Made by a program: the position numbers and the translations under genes | Part shown: one piece after another, positions 17,551 through 26,138 of the stretch | Layout of the letters: every line of letters begins with the position of its first letter | Position numbering within the stretch: position 1 is the first letter of the stretch | Notes under the pieces: generated by a model | Told to the model about the DNA's origin: nothing | Database searches by the model: none | Seen by the model: the letters and a program-made list of their open reading frames with translations, nothing else | Assembly (NCBI RefSeq): GCF_002027545.1 | Contig: NZ_MXAN01000078.1 | Coordinates: forward strand, 1 to 44,969 | Direction of reading: 5' to 3' | Origin: Moraxella lacunata | Lineage (GTDB): Bacteria; Pseudomonadota; Gammaproteobacteria; Pseudomonadales; Moraxellaceae | Length of the DNA stretch: 44,969 bases

Positions 17551-19578
17551 TTACCAAGATGGCGATACTGTTCCCATGCGTTGGCTAATTGGGGTATATC
17601 TGCCGAGTATCACGCCATAGATGGTGGCGTTTTCCATGACATGCTTGACATACTCACGGGTCTCGCCATAGGGAATGGCTTCGACATACTGGTCAGCACT
17701 GATGGTGCCATGCTTGGGTAGCCATTTGCGAGCGGGGCTAGTGCCAGCATTATAAGCGGCGGTGGCAGGGGCGATTTGCCCGTTAAAATCACGAGTCTTA
17801 TCCGACAGATACCATGTACCATAGCGGATGTTGGTGTCAGGGTCGCTTGAATTACCACTACCGCCGATTTTACGAGCAATCATCTTGGCGGTGTTTGGCA
17901 TGATTTGCATAAGACCGCCTGCCCCTACGCCCGAGCGAGCATTGGCAGCAAAACGGCTCTCTTGGCGAGTGATACCATATGCCCATGCAGGGTCAATGCC
18001 TGCACTGCCTGCATGGGTCATAAAGCTGTTTTGGTAAGGCATGGGGTGGCTAATCGCTGATGCTCTTAGGGGCGAGTTTTCCATGGCGTGAATGCTACGG
18101 CTATAAATTCCCATATCATGAGCTTTTTTGGCGGCAGCAAGCACGAGCTGATGGTCGCCTGCGTTGGTGGTGGTACGCACCGCCCAGTTCCACTCACGCT
18201 GAATGTGCTCCATGCTCGCCCCACTCTCCATAAGCTTAAAGGCACGAGCAAAATCAGGGTTTTGCATGATACGAGCAGTATCTCTAGCACTGATGTTTGG
18301 CATACCGATACCGCCGATGTCATTGGCGGTCAGGGGCATATTTAGTCTATCACGAGCAAGCAGACCATAATAGTCTAAATTTTTGGTGAGATTTTGGTAA
18401 ATCTGACGAGCCTGTCCGCCCTTGCCCGTCTGCTCATAGGCACGAGCCAGCCAGTACTGCCAGATGTTCTCGCCTGCCTTGGTCTTACTCATCGCCCCAA
18501 TGGCATTAATCACGTCCGTCCATTGTCCAAAATAAATCCCTGCCTGGGCATAATCTTCGGCTTCTTCAAAGTTAAACGGCTCGCCTAGGCTGTTTCTAAA
18601 CCAATGCACCGCTTCGACATTAAAGCCGTCATCGGTGTTCATGTTCATACGCTTAACGGCAATGCTCCGCCACGCATAGCGACGTGCCATGTCTGAGAGC
18701 AGTTTTTGGAGGCGGGCGTTGTCTTGATTGATGTCGTAATTTAGCTGAGTGCTGGCTTCCCAATATGAACGATGAGCCAGTTGGCTGATGGCATAGACAT
18801 ATAGGTATTGATTGGTTTCGCTAAACGGCATGGCGTGAAACTGACTAAAAAAGCCGTTGGGGTTCGAGCGGATACTGGCAAGCGTGCCATAATCGATGGC
18901 TAGGTTAAGCTGACGGGCAAGGCTGATGATGTCCGCACTCTTATCAAGGGGCGGATTGCGTGATGACAGCTGACGGGCATCGATTCTCATCATGCGAATC
19001 AGCTGTTCGTGGCGGTCAGTGCGATTGATGTGGCGGTTATTGCCCATTTCTAGGGCGAGCTTGTCACATAAAGACTGCTTGATTTGGGTGTTTAGCCAGA
19101 CATTCTCTTTTTGCTCCAAGGCACGGGCGTCATTTGCTCCGTTATGACCTAGGGCGATGGCACATGCTTCGGACGCGTCAGCATTACGAATGTTAGGAAT
19201 AACCGCACGCACGCTGTGATAGTCGCCTTGACGTGCCTTTTCTTCGGCATAGTCTGCCACGAGTTTTTCGCTGATGACGTGGTTGGGGTACTGCTGAACA
19301 AAGCTGTTAATGGTGCTGGGGTCGTGATAGGTGATGTCGCTACTTAGTCGCCAATAGGTCGGGTACATGGCAAACAGTGAGCCTTGCATGCTCTGCTCAT
19401 ACTGATACATGGCGTTGGTATCGGACTTTTGGCGTTCGGCTTCCATGAACTGATAGACACTGCCGTCTTGGCTATAATCTTTGGCATTGGCACATGCCAC
19501 AAGCGATACGCCCATGACAGATAGGACAAGGGTGGATAAAGATAAAAAACGTCCAGATGGGCGGTGTTTGGTGTGCAT
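17551..19578 (-). CDS. slt: Soluble/membrane-anchored lytic murein transglycosylase (Slt70-like lipoprotein)
   Basis: A 675-residue periplasmic peptidoglycan lyase that cleaves MurNAc-GlcNAc bonds to 1,6-anhydro products. It has a signal peptide with lipobox LVAC near residue 32, a long alpha-superhelical U/L domain (residues ~60-500) and a C-terminal SLT domain with catalytic Glu in YGITRQESRFAANARS (about residue 540), GAGGLMQIMPNTA and AATAAYNAGTSPARKW. I prefer the ATG at 19578 (GGAA just upstream); an ATG four codons earlier (19590) is also possible. The lipobox suggests outer-membrane anchoring, unlike soluble E. coli Slt70. It is an apparently single gene with a shared terminator downstream. 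Confidence 0.93.
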   Translation of the reverse strand: MHTKHRPSGRFLSLSTLVLSVMGVSLVACANAKDYSQDGSVYQFMEAERQKSDTNAMYQYEQSMQGSLFAMYPTYWRLSSDITYHDPSTINSFVQQYPNHVISEKLVADYAEEKARQGDYHSVRAVIPNIRNADASEACAIALGHNGANDARALEQKENVWLNTQIKQSLCDKLALEMGNNRHINRTDRHEQLIRMMRIDARQLSSRNPPLDKSADIISLARQLNLAIDYGTLASIRSNPNGFFSQFHAMPFSETNQYLYVYAISQLAHRSYWEASTQLNYDINQDNARLQKLLSDMARRYAWRSIAVKRMNMNTDDGFNVEAVHWFRNSLGEPFNFEEAEDYAQAGIYFGQWTDVINAIGAMSKTKAGENIWQYWLARAYEQTGKGGQARQIYQNLTKNLDYYGLLARDRLNMPLTANDIGGIGMPNISARDTARIMQNPDFARAFKLMESGASMEHIQREWNWAVRTTTNAGDHQLVLAAAKKAHDMGIYSRSIHAMENSPLRASAISHPMPYQNSFMTHAGSAGIDPAWAYGITRQESRFAANARSGVGAGGLMQIMPNTAKMIARKIGGSGNSSDPDTNIRYGTWYLSDKTRDFNGQIAPATAAYNAGTSPARKWLPKHGTISADQYVEAIPYGETREYVKHVMENATIYGVILGRYTPISQRMGTVSPSW

Positions 19579-19689
19579 GATGAGTTCCATGATTTGGGCG
19601 GTAAAAGATGGGTTAGCTTATCAAATTAATTTTGCAACTCATTTAGGCAGTTGTATAAAAGTTGTAAATTTGGCGGATATTTTTAATAA

Positions 19690-19809
19690 ACTTCCTGCAA
19701 AACTAGGTTTTCCGTTCGCCCTGAGCCATGCCTGCGGGTAGGAAAACCGTCATGGGCAGGCATGGCTCACCACGAACGGTTTTCTTTAATTTGGGGTCTT
19801 GCAGGAAGT
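19690..19809. repeat. Long imperfect palindrome (MITE-like) upstream of slt
   Basis: The ends ACTTCCTGCAA (19690-19700) and TTGCAGGAAGT (19799-19809) are exact inverted repeats. Inside, CCGTTCG and GAGCCATGCCTGC pair with GCAGGCATGGCTC and CGAACGG. It fills most of the slt-smc gap and looks like a non-autonomous element or a dispersed intergenic palindrome. The rest of 19591-19938 has no gene I can support. Confidence 0.7.
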
Positions 19810-19938
19810 CTAATGATAAATGATTAACTTTGAAAATGAAAACACGGACAAATAATGCCAACCATTTTTTATTTTAAAACCCCCAAAATACACACCACAA
19901 TAACAACACTCAACGCACTCATCCAAACACCCTTTTCA

Positions 19939-22900
19939 TCATTCACGGGGTTCTAGATATTTCTCCGCTTCTTCTAAATTGACCGTCACCAAGCTAGAAA
20001 TGCCCGCCGTGGGCATGGTAATGCCCTTTAATTCATGTGCCGCTTGCATGGCAAGTTTGTTATGACTGATAAAGACAAACTGCACACTGTCTGACAACTC
20101 ATGAATCAGACTCGTAAACCGCCCCACGTTCGCATCATCCAAGGGGGCATCGACTTCATCAAGCACACAAAACGGAGCAGGGTGCTGTTTAAAAATCGCA
20201 AAAATCAGACTTAGAGCGGTCAGCGTTTTCTCACCCCCTGACAGCACGGCAAGGCGTGAGTTTTTCTTGCCTTTGGGCTGTGCCATTAGCACCAGTCCTG
20301 CCCGCCATTTGTCCGTCTTGGGCAAGCTCTCATCATCGATGAGTGTTAGGCTTGCCTGCCCACCACCAAACACCTTGGCAAACAACGCATTCATCTCATC
20401 ATTGACCGCTTTTAACATGCCCAAAAACAGCTGTTTGGTCTTGTCATCAATGGCACGAATGGCGTCTTGGAGTTTTTTCATGCTGTCTGTGATGTCTGCC
20501 ACCTGCTCATCTAGGGGTGAGACTCGCTCTTCTAGCTCGGCAAGCTCTGCCGCCGCCGCCAGATTGACCGCCCCTAGCTTCTCAATGTCCGCCTTAATCT
20601 GCTCAATGCGAGAGCTGTTATCGGCAAATACAGGTGTACTCACCCGAAAATCCGCCAACGTGGACGGCAGGTTAAACTGCTCATTCATGCCGAGCATCTG
20701 CTCACCCAAATCCGCCAAACGACTCTCCCCCACCGCCACATCGGCATGAGCATTGGCAATGCTCGCCTGTGCGGCAGCAAACTTGGCATGGGCATCGGTC
20801 AGATTCTCTTGTAGCTTGCCCTGCATGATGACCAGCGTTTTTGCCACCGCTTCATGCTCTTCGCTTTGCACTTTTAGCTCAGCGGTCTCGGCTTTTGCTT
20901 GCTTAAAGGCATCTTCTAACACAGGCAGTCGCTCACTCATCGCCACGCTCTGAGCGATGAGCTCCTTGGTCTCGGTGTCCGCCTTTGCCACGTTCTCATG
21001 GGACAACTCCAACAACCTTGCGACGTGGACTTTGTTTTGGGTGAGCGTGGTCTGTTTGAGTGTCAGCTCCTGCCTGTCTTGGGTCATCTGTCTAACCTTG
21101 CCTGATAACTCATCCACGCTCACCGACAGCACATTTAGGGTGTTTTGGGCAACTTGCAATATCGGCAAATGCTCATCTAGTGCCGTCATGCTACGCCCAA
21201 TCTCATCATTCATGAGTCTAAGCTCGCCATCTAGCTCGGAGAGTTCATCGCTAAGGCTTGCCTTTTGGCTGTTAAAATTTTCCCATATCAGCTTATCTTG
21301 GCTTATCTGATGTTCTAGTTTGACCAGTTTTGCCCTGCTCTCGTGTAGACTGTGGGTTAGCTTGCTGTGCTTGACGTGGCGTTCTTCTTGTGCCACTCTT
21401 AGGACATCCAGCTCGCTCATCATCGCCTTTAACGACCGCTGTTTGTCATCTAACTCACTCTCTATCTGCCCCAGTCTCTCTTCTAGCTCATCTAGGTGTT
21501 TGGCGTGTTCGGCTCGCTCAGCAAGCATGCCCTGACCCTGTCCGCCCTGCCCCAAAGCAGAGACGTGCATGACCCCAAAAGAGCCGATAATCCATCCTGT
21601 CTTTGTCAAAATCAGCACGCCTTGGGCAAGCTCATCCGCCCATGCGGTAACAAGCTCGTCAAAGCCCTGCTCATCAAGCGTTTGGGTATCCACATCTAGC
21701 AGATACACGCCCTGCCACAGTGCCAATGTGGGCGATTTTATCAAGGCAGTGAGCGGAATGAGTTTGTCGCTACTTTGCCTAAAATTGGGTGCGGTACACA
21801 GCACCATACTCGGCAAGCGTTCATGGGCAGATAGCCCTGATGTATCGCCTTTGTGCTTGGCTTTTTTGCCGTCTTTTTTCTTATCCTTTTTATCATCATG
21901 ACTGTGCTTGCCATCGTGCGTGGCTGTTGACAGATGATTGATGAGTGGTAACAAAGAAAAATCACGCCCATCGCCCATCACCCGAGCGTCCAGCCAAAAG
22001 TCCAGAAATTTATCCAGCACATCGGCATGTTTTTCGCCATCACGGGTCAGCTTAATGCTGTCTTTTAATGAGTCCAGTTGGGACATGGCGATACCATCCA
22101 CGCCACTTTTGGTGTCAGCGACCACACCATCAACCCCACTGTTGTCTGCACTGTCATCATGGGCGGACGGGGCGTGCTTGGGTTTATGTACCAGTTTGTG
22201 TAGGGTATCATACTCGCCCATCATGGACGCATGGCGTTTTTCTAGTGCAGACAGCTCATCTTGTAATGCTTTGACTTGCCGACTTTTTTCATCAAACACT
22301 TGTCTGCCGTCATCATCAGACAGCTCATCTATGGCAAGGTTTAGCGTGGCGATGTTGCTCGTCAGCGTCTTTATCTCGTCCTGTTCTTTGTCGTGGTTTT
22401 GCTCTTTGTTTTCATGCTTATTGATGAGTTCTTGGTATTTTTTGGTGACTCGCTCGTGGCTTATGAGTAGGCGATTTTTTTGTGCTGTTGCCAGTTTGTG
22501 CGTGTTTTCCAGCTCGCTCTTTTTTTGGGCAAGCTCGCCCACTTGTTGTTTGGCGGCGTTAAACGCCCCTTGGGCTTGGGTCAGCTCATCTTGTAAGGCG
22601 GTCAGCTTTAACGCCCCCTCGGTCACATCAGGACTGATTTGCCCAAGCTCTTTGTCAATCTCATCAATGCTTTTTTGGTTCTCCACAATGCTCGCCTCCG
22701 ACTGGGTTTTGAGCTCGGTTAGGCGGGCGATTTTGTCTTCGCAACTGGCAATCTCTTGGTTTAGGCTATAATAGTTATGCTCTGCCGTCTGCTCCTTCAT
22801 GCGGGCGTTATGGTAGTTGTCACGTGCATCATCTTTGAGCCAGTTTGCCTCGGCAAGTTTGGCTGAGTGGACATCCAGATCTTTTTTGGCTTTACCCACC

Positions 22901-23700
22901 GCTTGTTCTAGCTCATGCAGGATTTGGGCGGATTTGTCTTTGTCTTGTTTTTTGGTTTCTAGGTATTGCCACGCCTCAAAAATGCGTTTTAATAAGTCAT
23001 TTTTATTCAGCTCAAACAGCTCATCATTTAGGGCTTGGTATTTTTTGGCGGATTCGGCTTGGCGGATGAGTGTTTTGTGCTGTTTTTTAAGCTCGCCTTG
23101 TAAGTCATTAAGGCGTGCCAGATTGTCCTTGGTTTCATTGAGCTGTTTTTCGGTCTCGGCTCGGCGTGCCTGATAGCGTGACACACCCGCCGCCTCTTCG
23201 ATGAACTCACGCAGTTGCATGGGTGTAGAATCAACAATCCGCCCTATCATGCCCTGCTCAATCACCGCATAGCTTCTCGCCCCAAGCCCCGTCCCCAAAA
23301 ACACGTCCACCACATCACGGCGACGCACCTTTTGCCCATTGATGTAATAATCAGATTTGCCTTCCTTGGTCACTTGACGGCGTAGGGTCAGCTCGTGGTA
23401 TAGGTTCAATGCATGGCGAATGCCTGTACTCTCATCTTGGGTATGCTCAAAAGTCAGCTCCACGCTCGCCAAAGATTTGCCCGCTCGCCCCTCCACGCCT
23501 GCAAAGATGACGTCGCTCATCGCCCCACCACGTAACTGCTTGGCAGAAGTTTCGCCCAGCACCCAGCGTATGGCATCAATCACGTTGGACTTACCACAGC
23601 CGTTTGGCCCAACAATGGCGGTAATGTCGTGCCCAAAGGTAAAGGTTGTGGCATTGGCAAAGGATTTAAAACCTGAGAGTTTTAGGGATTTTAGACGCAT
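19939..23700 (-). CDS. smc: Chromosome segregation ATPase SMC
   Basis: A 1253-residue SMC protein that, with ScpA/ScpB, compacts and segregates the chromosome. The N-terminal head starts MRLKSLKLSGFKSFANATTF with Walker A GPNGCGKSN. Coiled-coil arms flank a hinge at ~residues 520-740, and the C-terminal head carries signature LSGGEKTLTAL and Walker B CVLDEVDAPLDDANV. The hinge region includes an unusual Lys/Asp/His-rich stretch (around residue 615) and an acidic linker, larger than in compact SMCs. The start at 23700 is chosen because the protein family begins at MRLK; 14 extra codons upstream depend on a TTG. It is monocistronic here. Confidence 0.96.
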   Translation of the reverse strand: MRLKSLKLSGFKSFANATTFTFGHDITAIVGPNGCGKSNVIDAIRWVLGETSAKQLRGGAMSDVIFAGVEGRAGKSLASVELTFEHTQDESTGIRHALNLYHELTLRRQVTKEGKSDYYINGQKVRRRDVVDVFLGTGLGARSYAVIEQGMIGRIVDSTPMQLREFIEEAAGVSRYQARRAETEKQLNETKDNLARLNDLQGELKKQHKTLIRQAESAKKYQALNDELFELNKNDLLKRIFEAWQYLETKKQDKDKSAQILHELEQAVGKAKKDLDVHSAKLAEANWLKDDARDNYHNARMKEQTAEHNYYSLNQEIASCEDKIARLTELKTQSEASIVENQKSIDEIDKELGQISPDVTEGALKLTALQDELTQAQGAFNAAKQQVGELAQKKSELENTHKLATAQKNRLLISHERVTKKYQELINKHENKEQNHDKEQDEIKTLTSNIATLNLAIDELSDDDGRQVFDEKSRQVKALQDELSALEKRHASMMGEYDTLHKLVHKPKHAPSAHDDSADNSGVDGVVADTKSGVDGIAMSQLDSLKDSIKLTRDGEKHADVLDKFLDFWLDARVMGDGRDFSLLPLINHLSTATHDGKHSHDDKKDKKKDGKKAKHKGDTSGLSAHERLPSMVLCTAPNFRQSSDKLIPLTALIKSPTLALWQGVYLLDVDTQTLDEQGFDELVTAWADELAQGVLILTKTGWIIGSFGVMHVSALGQGGQGQGMLAERAEHAKHLDELEERLGQIESELDDKQRSLKAMMSELDVLRVAQEERHVKHSKLTHSLHESRAKLVKLEHQISQDKLIWENFNSQKASLSDELSELDGELRLMNDEIGRSMTALDEHLPILQVAQNTLNVLSVSVDELSGKVRQMTQDRQELTLKQTTLTQNKVHVARLLELSHENVAKADTETKELIAQSVAMSERLPVLEDAFKQAKAETAELKVQSEEHEAVAKTLVIMQGKLQENLTDAHAKFAAAQASIANAHADVAVGESRLADLGEQMLGMNEQFNLPSTLADFRVSTPVFADNSSRIEQIKADIEKLGAVNLAAAAELAELEERVSPLDEQVADITDSMKKLQDAIRAIDDKTKQLFLGMLKAVNDEMNALFAKVFGGGQASLTLIDDESLPKTDKWRAGLVLMAQPKGKKNSRLAVLSGGEKTLTALSLIFAIFKQHPAPFCVLDEVDAPLDDANVGRFTSLIHELSDSVQFVFISHNKLAMQAAHELKGITMPTAGISSLVTVNLEEAEKYLEPRE

Positions 23701-23840
23701 GATGATTGGGATTGGATGTGGTAAAGGGGTGTATTTTAGCAAAAATTTATAGATATGAAAAACTTAATTTATTGATTTGGCTTGTTTTAAAAAAAATAAA
23801 AATCATCAAAAATCCCCTAGAAAAATTTGTGTATATTTAT

Positions 23841-23846
23841 TATAAT
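23841..23846 (+). promoter_or_regulatory. Candidate -10 box of the AAA+ operon
   Basis: A perfect TATAAT lies 68 bases before the proposed ATG at 23914. There is no good -35 at 17 bases, so this is a partial prediction. It is the only strong -10 between the smc start and the repeat tract. Confidence 0.45.
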
Positions 23847-23853
23847 ATCCAAA

Positions 23854-23929
23854 CCTATTATATCAGAGTCATCTTATGCCCATAGTTCGCCCCTATTATA
23901 TCAGAGTCATCTTATGCCCATAGTTCGCC
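23854..23929 (+). repeat. Tandem 38-bp duplication carrying a start codon
   Basis: The segment beginning CCTATTATATCAGAGTCATC and ending near ATAGTTCGC occurs twice with no gap (23854-23891, 23892-23929). Each copy contains an ATG (23876 and 23914). The first ATG always meets the TAG at 23921 in the second copy; the second ATG reads into the 7-bp repeats. Confidence 0.9.
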
Positions 23930-24895
23930 CAAGCAGTCAGCAGTCAGCAGTCAGCAGTCAGCAGTCAGCAGTCAGCAGTCAGCAGTCAGCAGTCAGCAGT
24001 CAGCAGTCAGCAGTTTAGCTTAACAAGCCCTAAATTTACTGTCAAGGATTTAATCCTGCCAGACAACACTTTAAATAGCATTCACGATTTTTTATCCTAC
24101 CAAAAACACGCTGAACACATCTTTAACACATGGGGGCTTGCCACGACACACGCCCACCAACGCCAAATCGCCATTAACCTATATGGCTTACCTGGTACAG
24201 GTAAAACCATGGCATCACACGCCATTGCTCATGAACTTGGCAAACCACTCATTGCCGTCAATTATGCTGAAATAGAATCAAAATACGTTGGCGAAACTTC
24301 CAAAAACATCACAGCCCTTTTTAACACCGCCAAAGAGCAAAATGCGATTATCTTTTTTGATGAAGCAGACGCTATTTTAAGTCGCCGTGTTACCAATATG
24401 TCACACGCCACCGATGTGAGTGTCAATCAAACCCGCTCGGTACTGCTGACACTCATGAACGACCACGAAGGCTTGATTATTTTTACCACCAATTTTATTG
24501 AAAATTATGACCCTGCTTTTATGCGAAGAATCCTATCGCATATTCTTTTTGAATTACCTGACTTAGGCAATCGCCAAAAATTGTGGCAAAAATACATCCC
24601 CACCGCCCTACCCCTAGCCCCTGATGTCAATTTTGAGATTTTGGCAGAACACTCAGACGGGCTGTCTGGCAGTGATATTAGCAACTGCGTGTTAAAGTCA
24701 GCTCTGTCTGCTTCACGAAGTGGCGATAATTCTGTCTCTCTTTCTTATTTTACAAAAGCAATTGATGAGATTAAGACAAGTCAAAAGGCAAACCAATTCT
24801 CACAAACAACGACAAAGCAAGTTAGTGAAGAATATGTAAAAACCCAACTTGATGAAAAAACATTTAACCATCTTAAAAATAAGGATAGTATATGA
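23914..24895 (+). CDS. Phase-variable AAA+ ATPase (SpoVK/Vps4-like), currently out of frame
   Basis: The ATPase frame is open from 23924 to 24895 and includes a Walker A loop NLYGLPGTGKT just before the first in-frame ATG (24209). That ATG would therefore cut off the P-loop and cannot be the real start. Further motifs are Walker B AIIFFDEADAIL, sensor-1 FTTNF, arginine finger MRRIL and the sensor-2 region GLSGSDISNCVLKSAL. The only plausible start, ATG 23914, reads MPIVRP then Ser/Gln repeats encoded by eleven AGCAGTC units. It is one frame off and stops at 24018. Loss of one unit or gain of two joins the frames into a ~325-residue protein with an SSQQSAV-repeat N-terminus. The gene heads a five-gene operon; the stop overlaps the next start. 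Confidence 0.85.
23932..24015 (+). repeat. Heptanucleotide tandem repeat (AGCAGTC)11 in the 5' end of the AAA+ gene
   Basis: Eleven perfect copies of AGCAGTC run from 23932 to 24008, with a partial twelfth (to 24014). All three frames through the repeat are open, encoding SSQQSAV in rotation. Seven is not a multiple of three, so each gain or loss shifts the frame. This is the hallmark of slipped-strand phase variation, as known in Haemophilus, Neisseria and Moraxella. Confidence 0.95.
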
Positions 24896-25251
24896 TTGAT
24901 CCAGTAAGCCTACTACTTTGGATGGCTGCAGGTGCGGCTGTTGGTGCGGCTGTGGTTATTTTTTGGGAAGAAATTAGAAATTTTTTCATTGAAAGCTTTC
25001 AAAGACTTCCTGTAGAAGTACAACAGAATTTGCAAGGTGTTGTTTCCTTAGCAAAAGCCGTGGACAGAGATATTATTAAAACTTTTAAATATTACTCGTA
25101 CGATCAAGTAACCCAATCATGGAGTGAAACAGTCGAAACAAAGCGTATTAATGACAGCGAAGTTCCTGAGCACATCCGAAATAGATTAAACTCCGGCAAT
25201 ACAGTAGATATTACCGATGAAGTCGCTAAAGAGTTACAATTACACCTTTAA
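24892..25251 (+). CDS. Small membrane-anchored protein of the AAA+ operon
   Basis: A 119-residue protein that I do not recognise. The N-terminus has one hydrophobic, glycine/alanine-rich segment (LLLWMAAGAAVGAAVVIFW, residues ~7-25), so it is probably anchored in the inner membrane. The remainder is soluble and charged, with VDRDIIKTFKYYSYDQ. Its start overlaps the ATPase stop by four bases and has AGGA upstream, implying translational coupling to the ATPase. Its output may therefore fall when the ATPase is out of frame. It could be the membrane partner or client of the ATPase; this is inference from position only. Confidence 0.85.
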   Translation: MIDPVSLLLWMAAGAAVGAAVVIFWEEIRNFFIESFQRLPVEVQQNLQGVVSLAKAVDRDIIKTFKYYSYDQVTQSWSETVETKRINDSEVPEHIRNRLNSGNTVDITDEVAKELQLHL

Positions 25252-25260
25252 GGAGTTACA

Positions 25261-25656
25261 ATGCTTAAGAAAGTTATGGCGGTTATGACCACACCTATCG
25301 CACTAGGTGCCATTCAAGAGATATTTTTTAAGGAGAAAGAACCCGTCTCAATAGAATATATATTGGACAATATCTCTCCTGATATAGACAAAGAAATCAT
25401 AGACACCGTTAGCAAAAAAGAATTAAATCCGATTGGCGGAGAGATTATTATTTATATTGATAATCACACAAAAGATGTTATTATTGAGTGGGATTTTTAC
25501 TTTAAAGACAGGCAAGGAAAATCTGATCAAATGACAAAAATAAGTAGCAAAAAAATGGTAAGGCAAGAATACATTACTAGAGACGATTATTTTTCCTTGA
25601 AAAATAAACCTTTAAATTTTCCGATAACCAGTCCTGACATCAAGCATGGAAATTAA
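25261..25656 (+). CDS. Hypothetical protein of the AAA+ operon
   Basis: A 131-residue protein of unknown function. A short hydrophobic N-terminus (KVMAVMTTPIALGAIQEIFF) could be a membrane anchor or an amphipathic helix. The middle looks like a beta-rich soluble domain (GGEIIIYIDNHTKDVIIEWD). It has a strong AAGGAG Shine-Dalgarno and lies 9 bases after the previous stop. It is AT-richer than its chromosomal neighbours, which suggests transfer. No enzyme motif is visible. Confidence 0.82.
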   Translation: MLKKVMAVMTTPIALGAIQEIFFKEKEPVSIEYILDNISPDIDKEIIDTVSKKELNPIGGEIIIYIDNHTKDVIIEWDFYFKDRQGKSDQMTKISSKKMVRQEYITRDDYFSLKNKPLNFPITSPDIKHGN

Positions 25657-25658
25657 AA

Positions 25659-26135
25659 ATGAATCTTACAGAAAATCAAATCAACGAGATAACATCTCTC
25701 ATAAAAGAAAATGAAGTTATTTATGAGAGACGTCAATATTTTCAAAAGCATTGCTTAAATACCTTAGGCATCGGCATTCCCATATATAATTTTTATGACT
25801 ATGATGAATTAATACATTACAGACAAGTTGAGAATGACTCTACTATCTACAAAAAGATAGTAGGGGATAGACAAAAATTTGAATTATATTATGAAGACAT
25901 ACACCAAGAAATATATAATAATAAAAAAATAATAAACACTGTTAAAAATGATATTTTATTCTATATAAAAAGCAAATCTATTATATCTGTAGATCAAATC
26001 AAAAAATCAAATTTTGATTTTTTAACAAATTTTTATGTTGAATTTTTTTTAGAAGAACTCCACAAGATGGAAAAGCTAGATAAAATCAATATTAGTAATG
26101 ATCAAGTGGTATATAAAATAAAACCTAAGGATTGA
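25659..26135 (+). CDS. Hypothetical protein with possible C-terminal winged helix
   Basis: A 158-residue, strongly AT-rich, Lys/Ile/Tyr-rich soluble protein. The first half looks helical. The last ~55 residues (SIISVDQIKKSNFDFLTNFY, then EELHKMEKLDKINI..QVVYKIK) have the helix-helix-beta-wing pattern of a winged-helix domain, so it may bind nucleic acid or a partner. It starts 2 bases after the preceding stop and ends 3 bases before the next gene, so it is firmly inside the operon. I recognise no family. Confidence 0.8.
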   Translation: MNLTENQINEITSLIKENEVIYERRQYFQKHCLNTLGIGIPIYNFYDYDELIHYRQVENDSTIYKKIVGDRQKFELYYEDIHQEIYNNKKIINTVKNDILFYIKSKSIISVDQIKKSNFDFLTNFYVEFFLEELHKMEKLDKINISNDQVVYKIKPKD

Positions 26136-26138
26136 AAT

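Noticed and set aside
20267..23173. Long Ser/Cys-rich plus-strand frames opposite smc
   Set aside because: They are antisense shadows of coiled-coil codons with biased composition; none resembles a protein family.
23932..24015. CRISPR-like repeat array
   Set aside because: The units are 7 bp, contiguous and without spacers; this is a simple tandem repeat.
24209..24895. ATG at 24209 as the start of the AAA+ ATPase
   Set aside because: It lies immediately after the P-loop GTGKT, so the protein would lack its nucleotide-binding site; the open frame continues upstream to the repeat tract.
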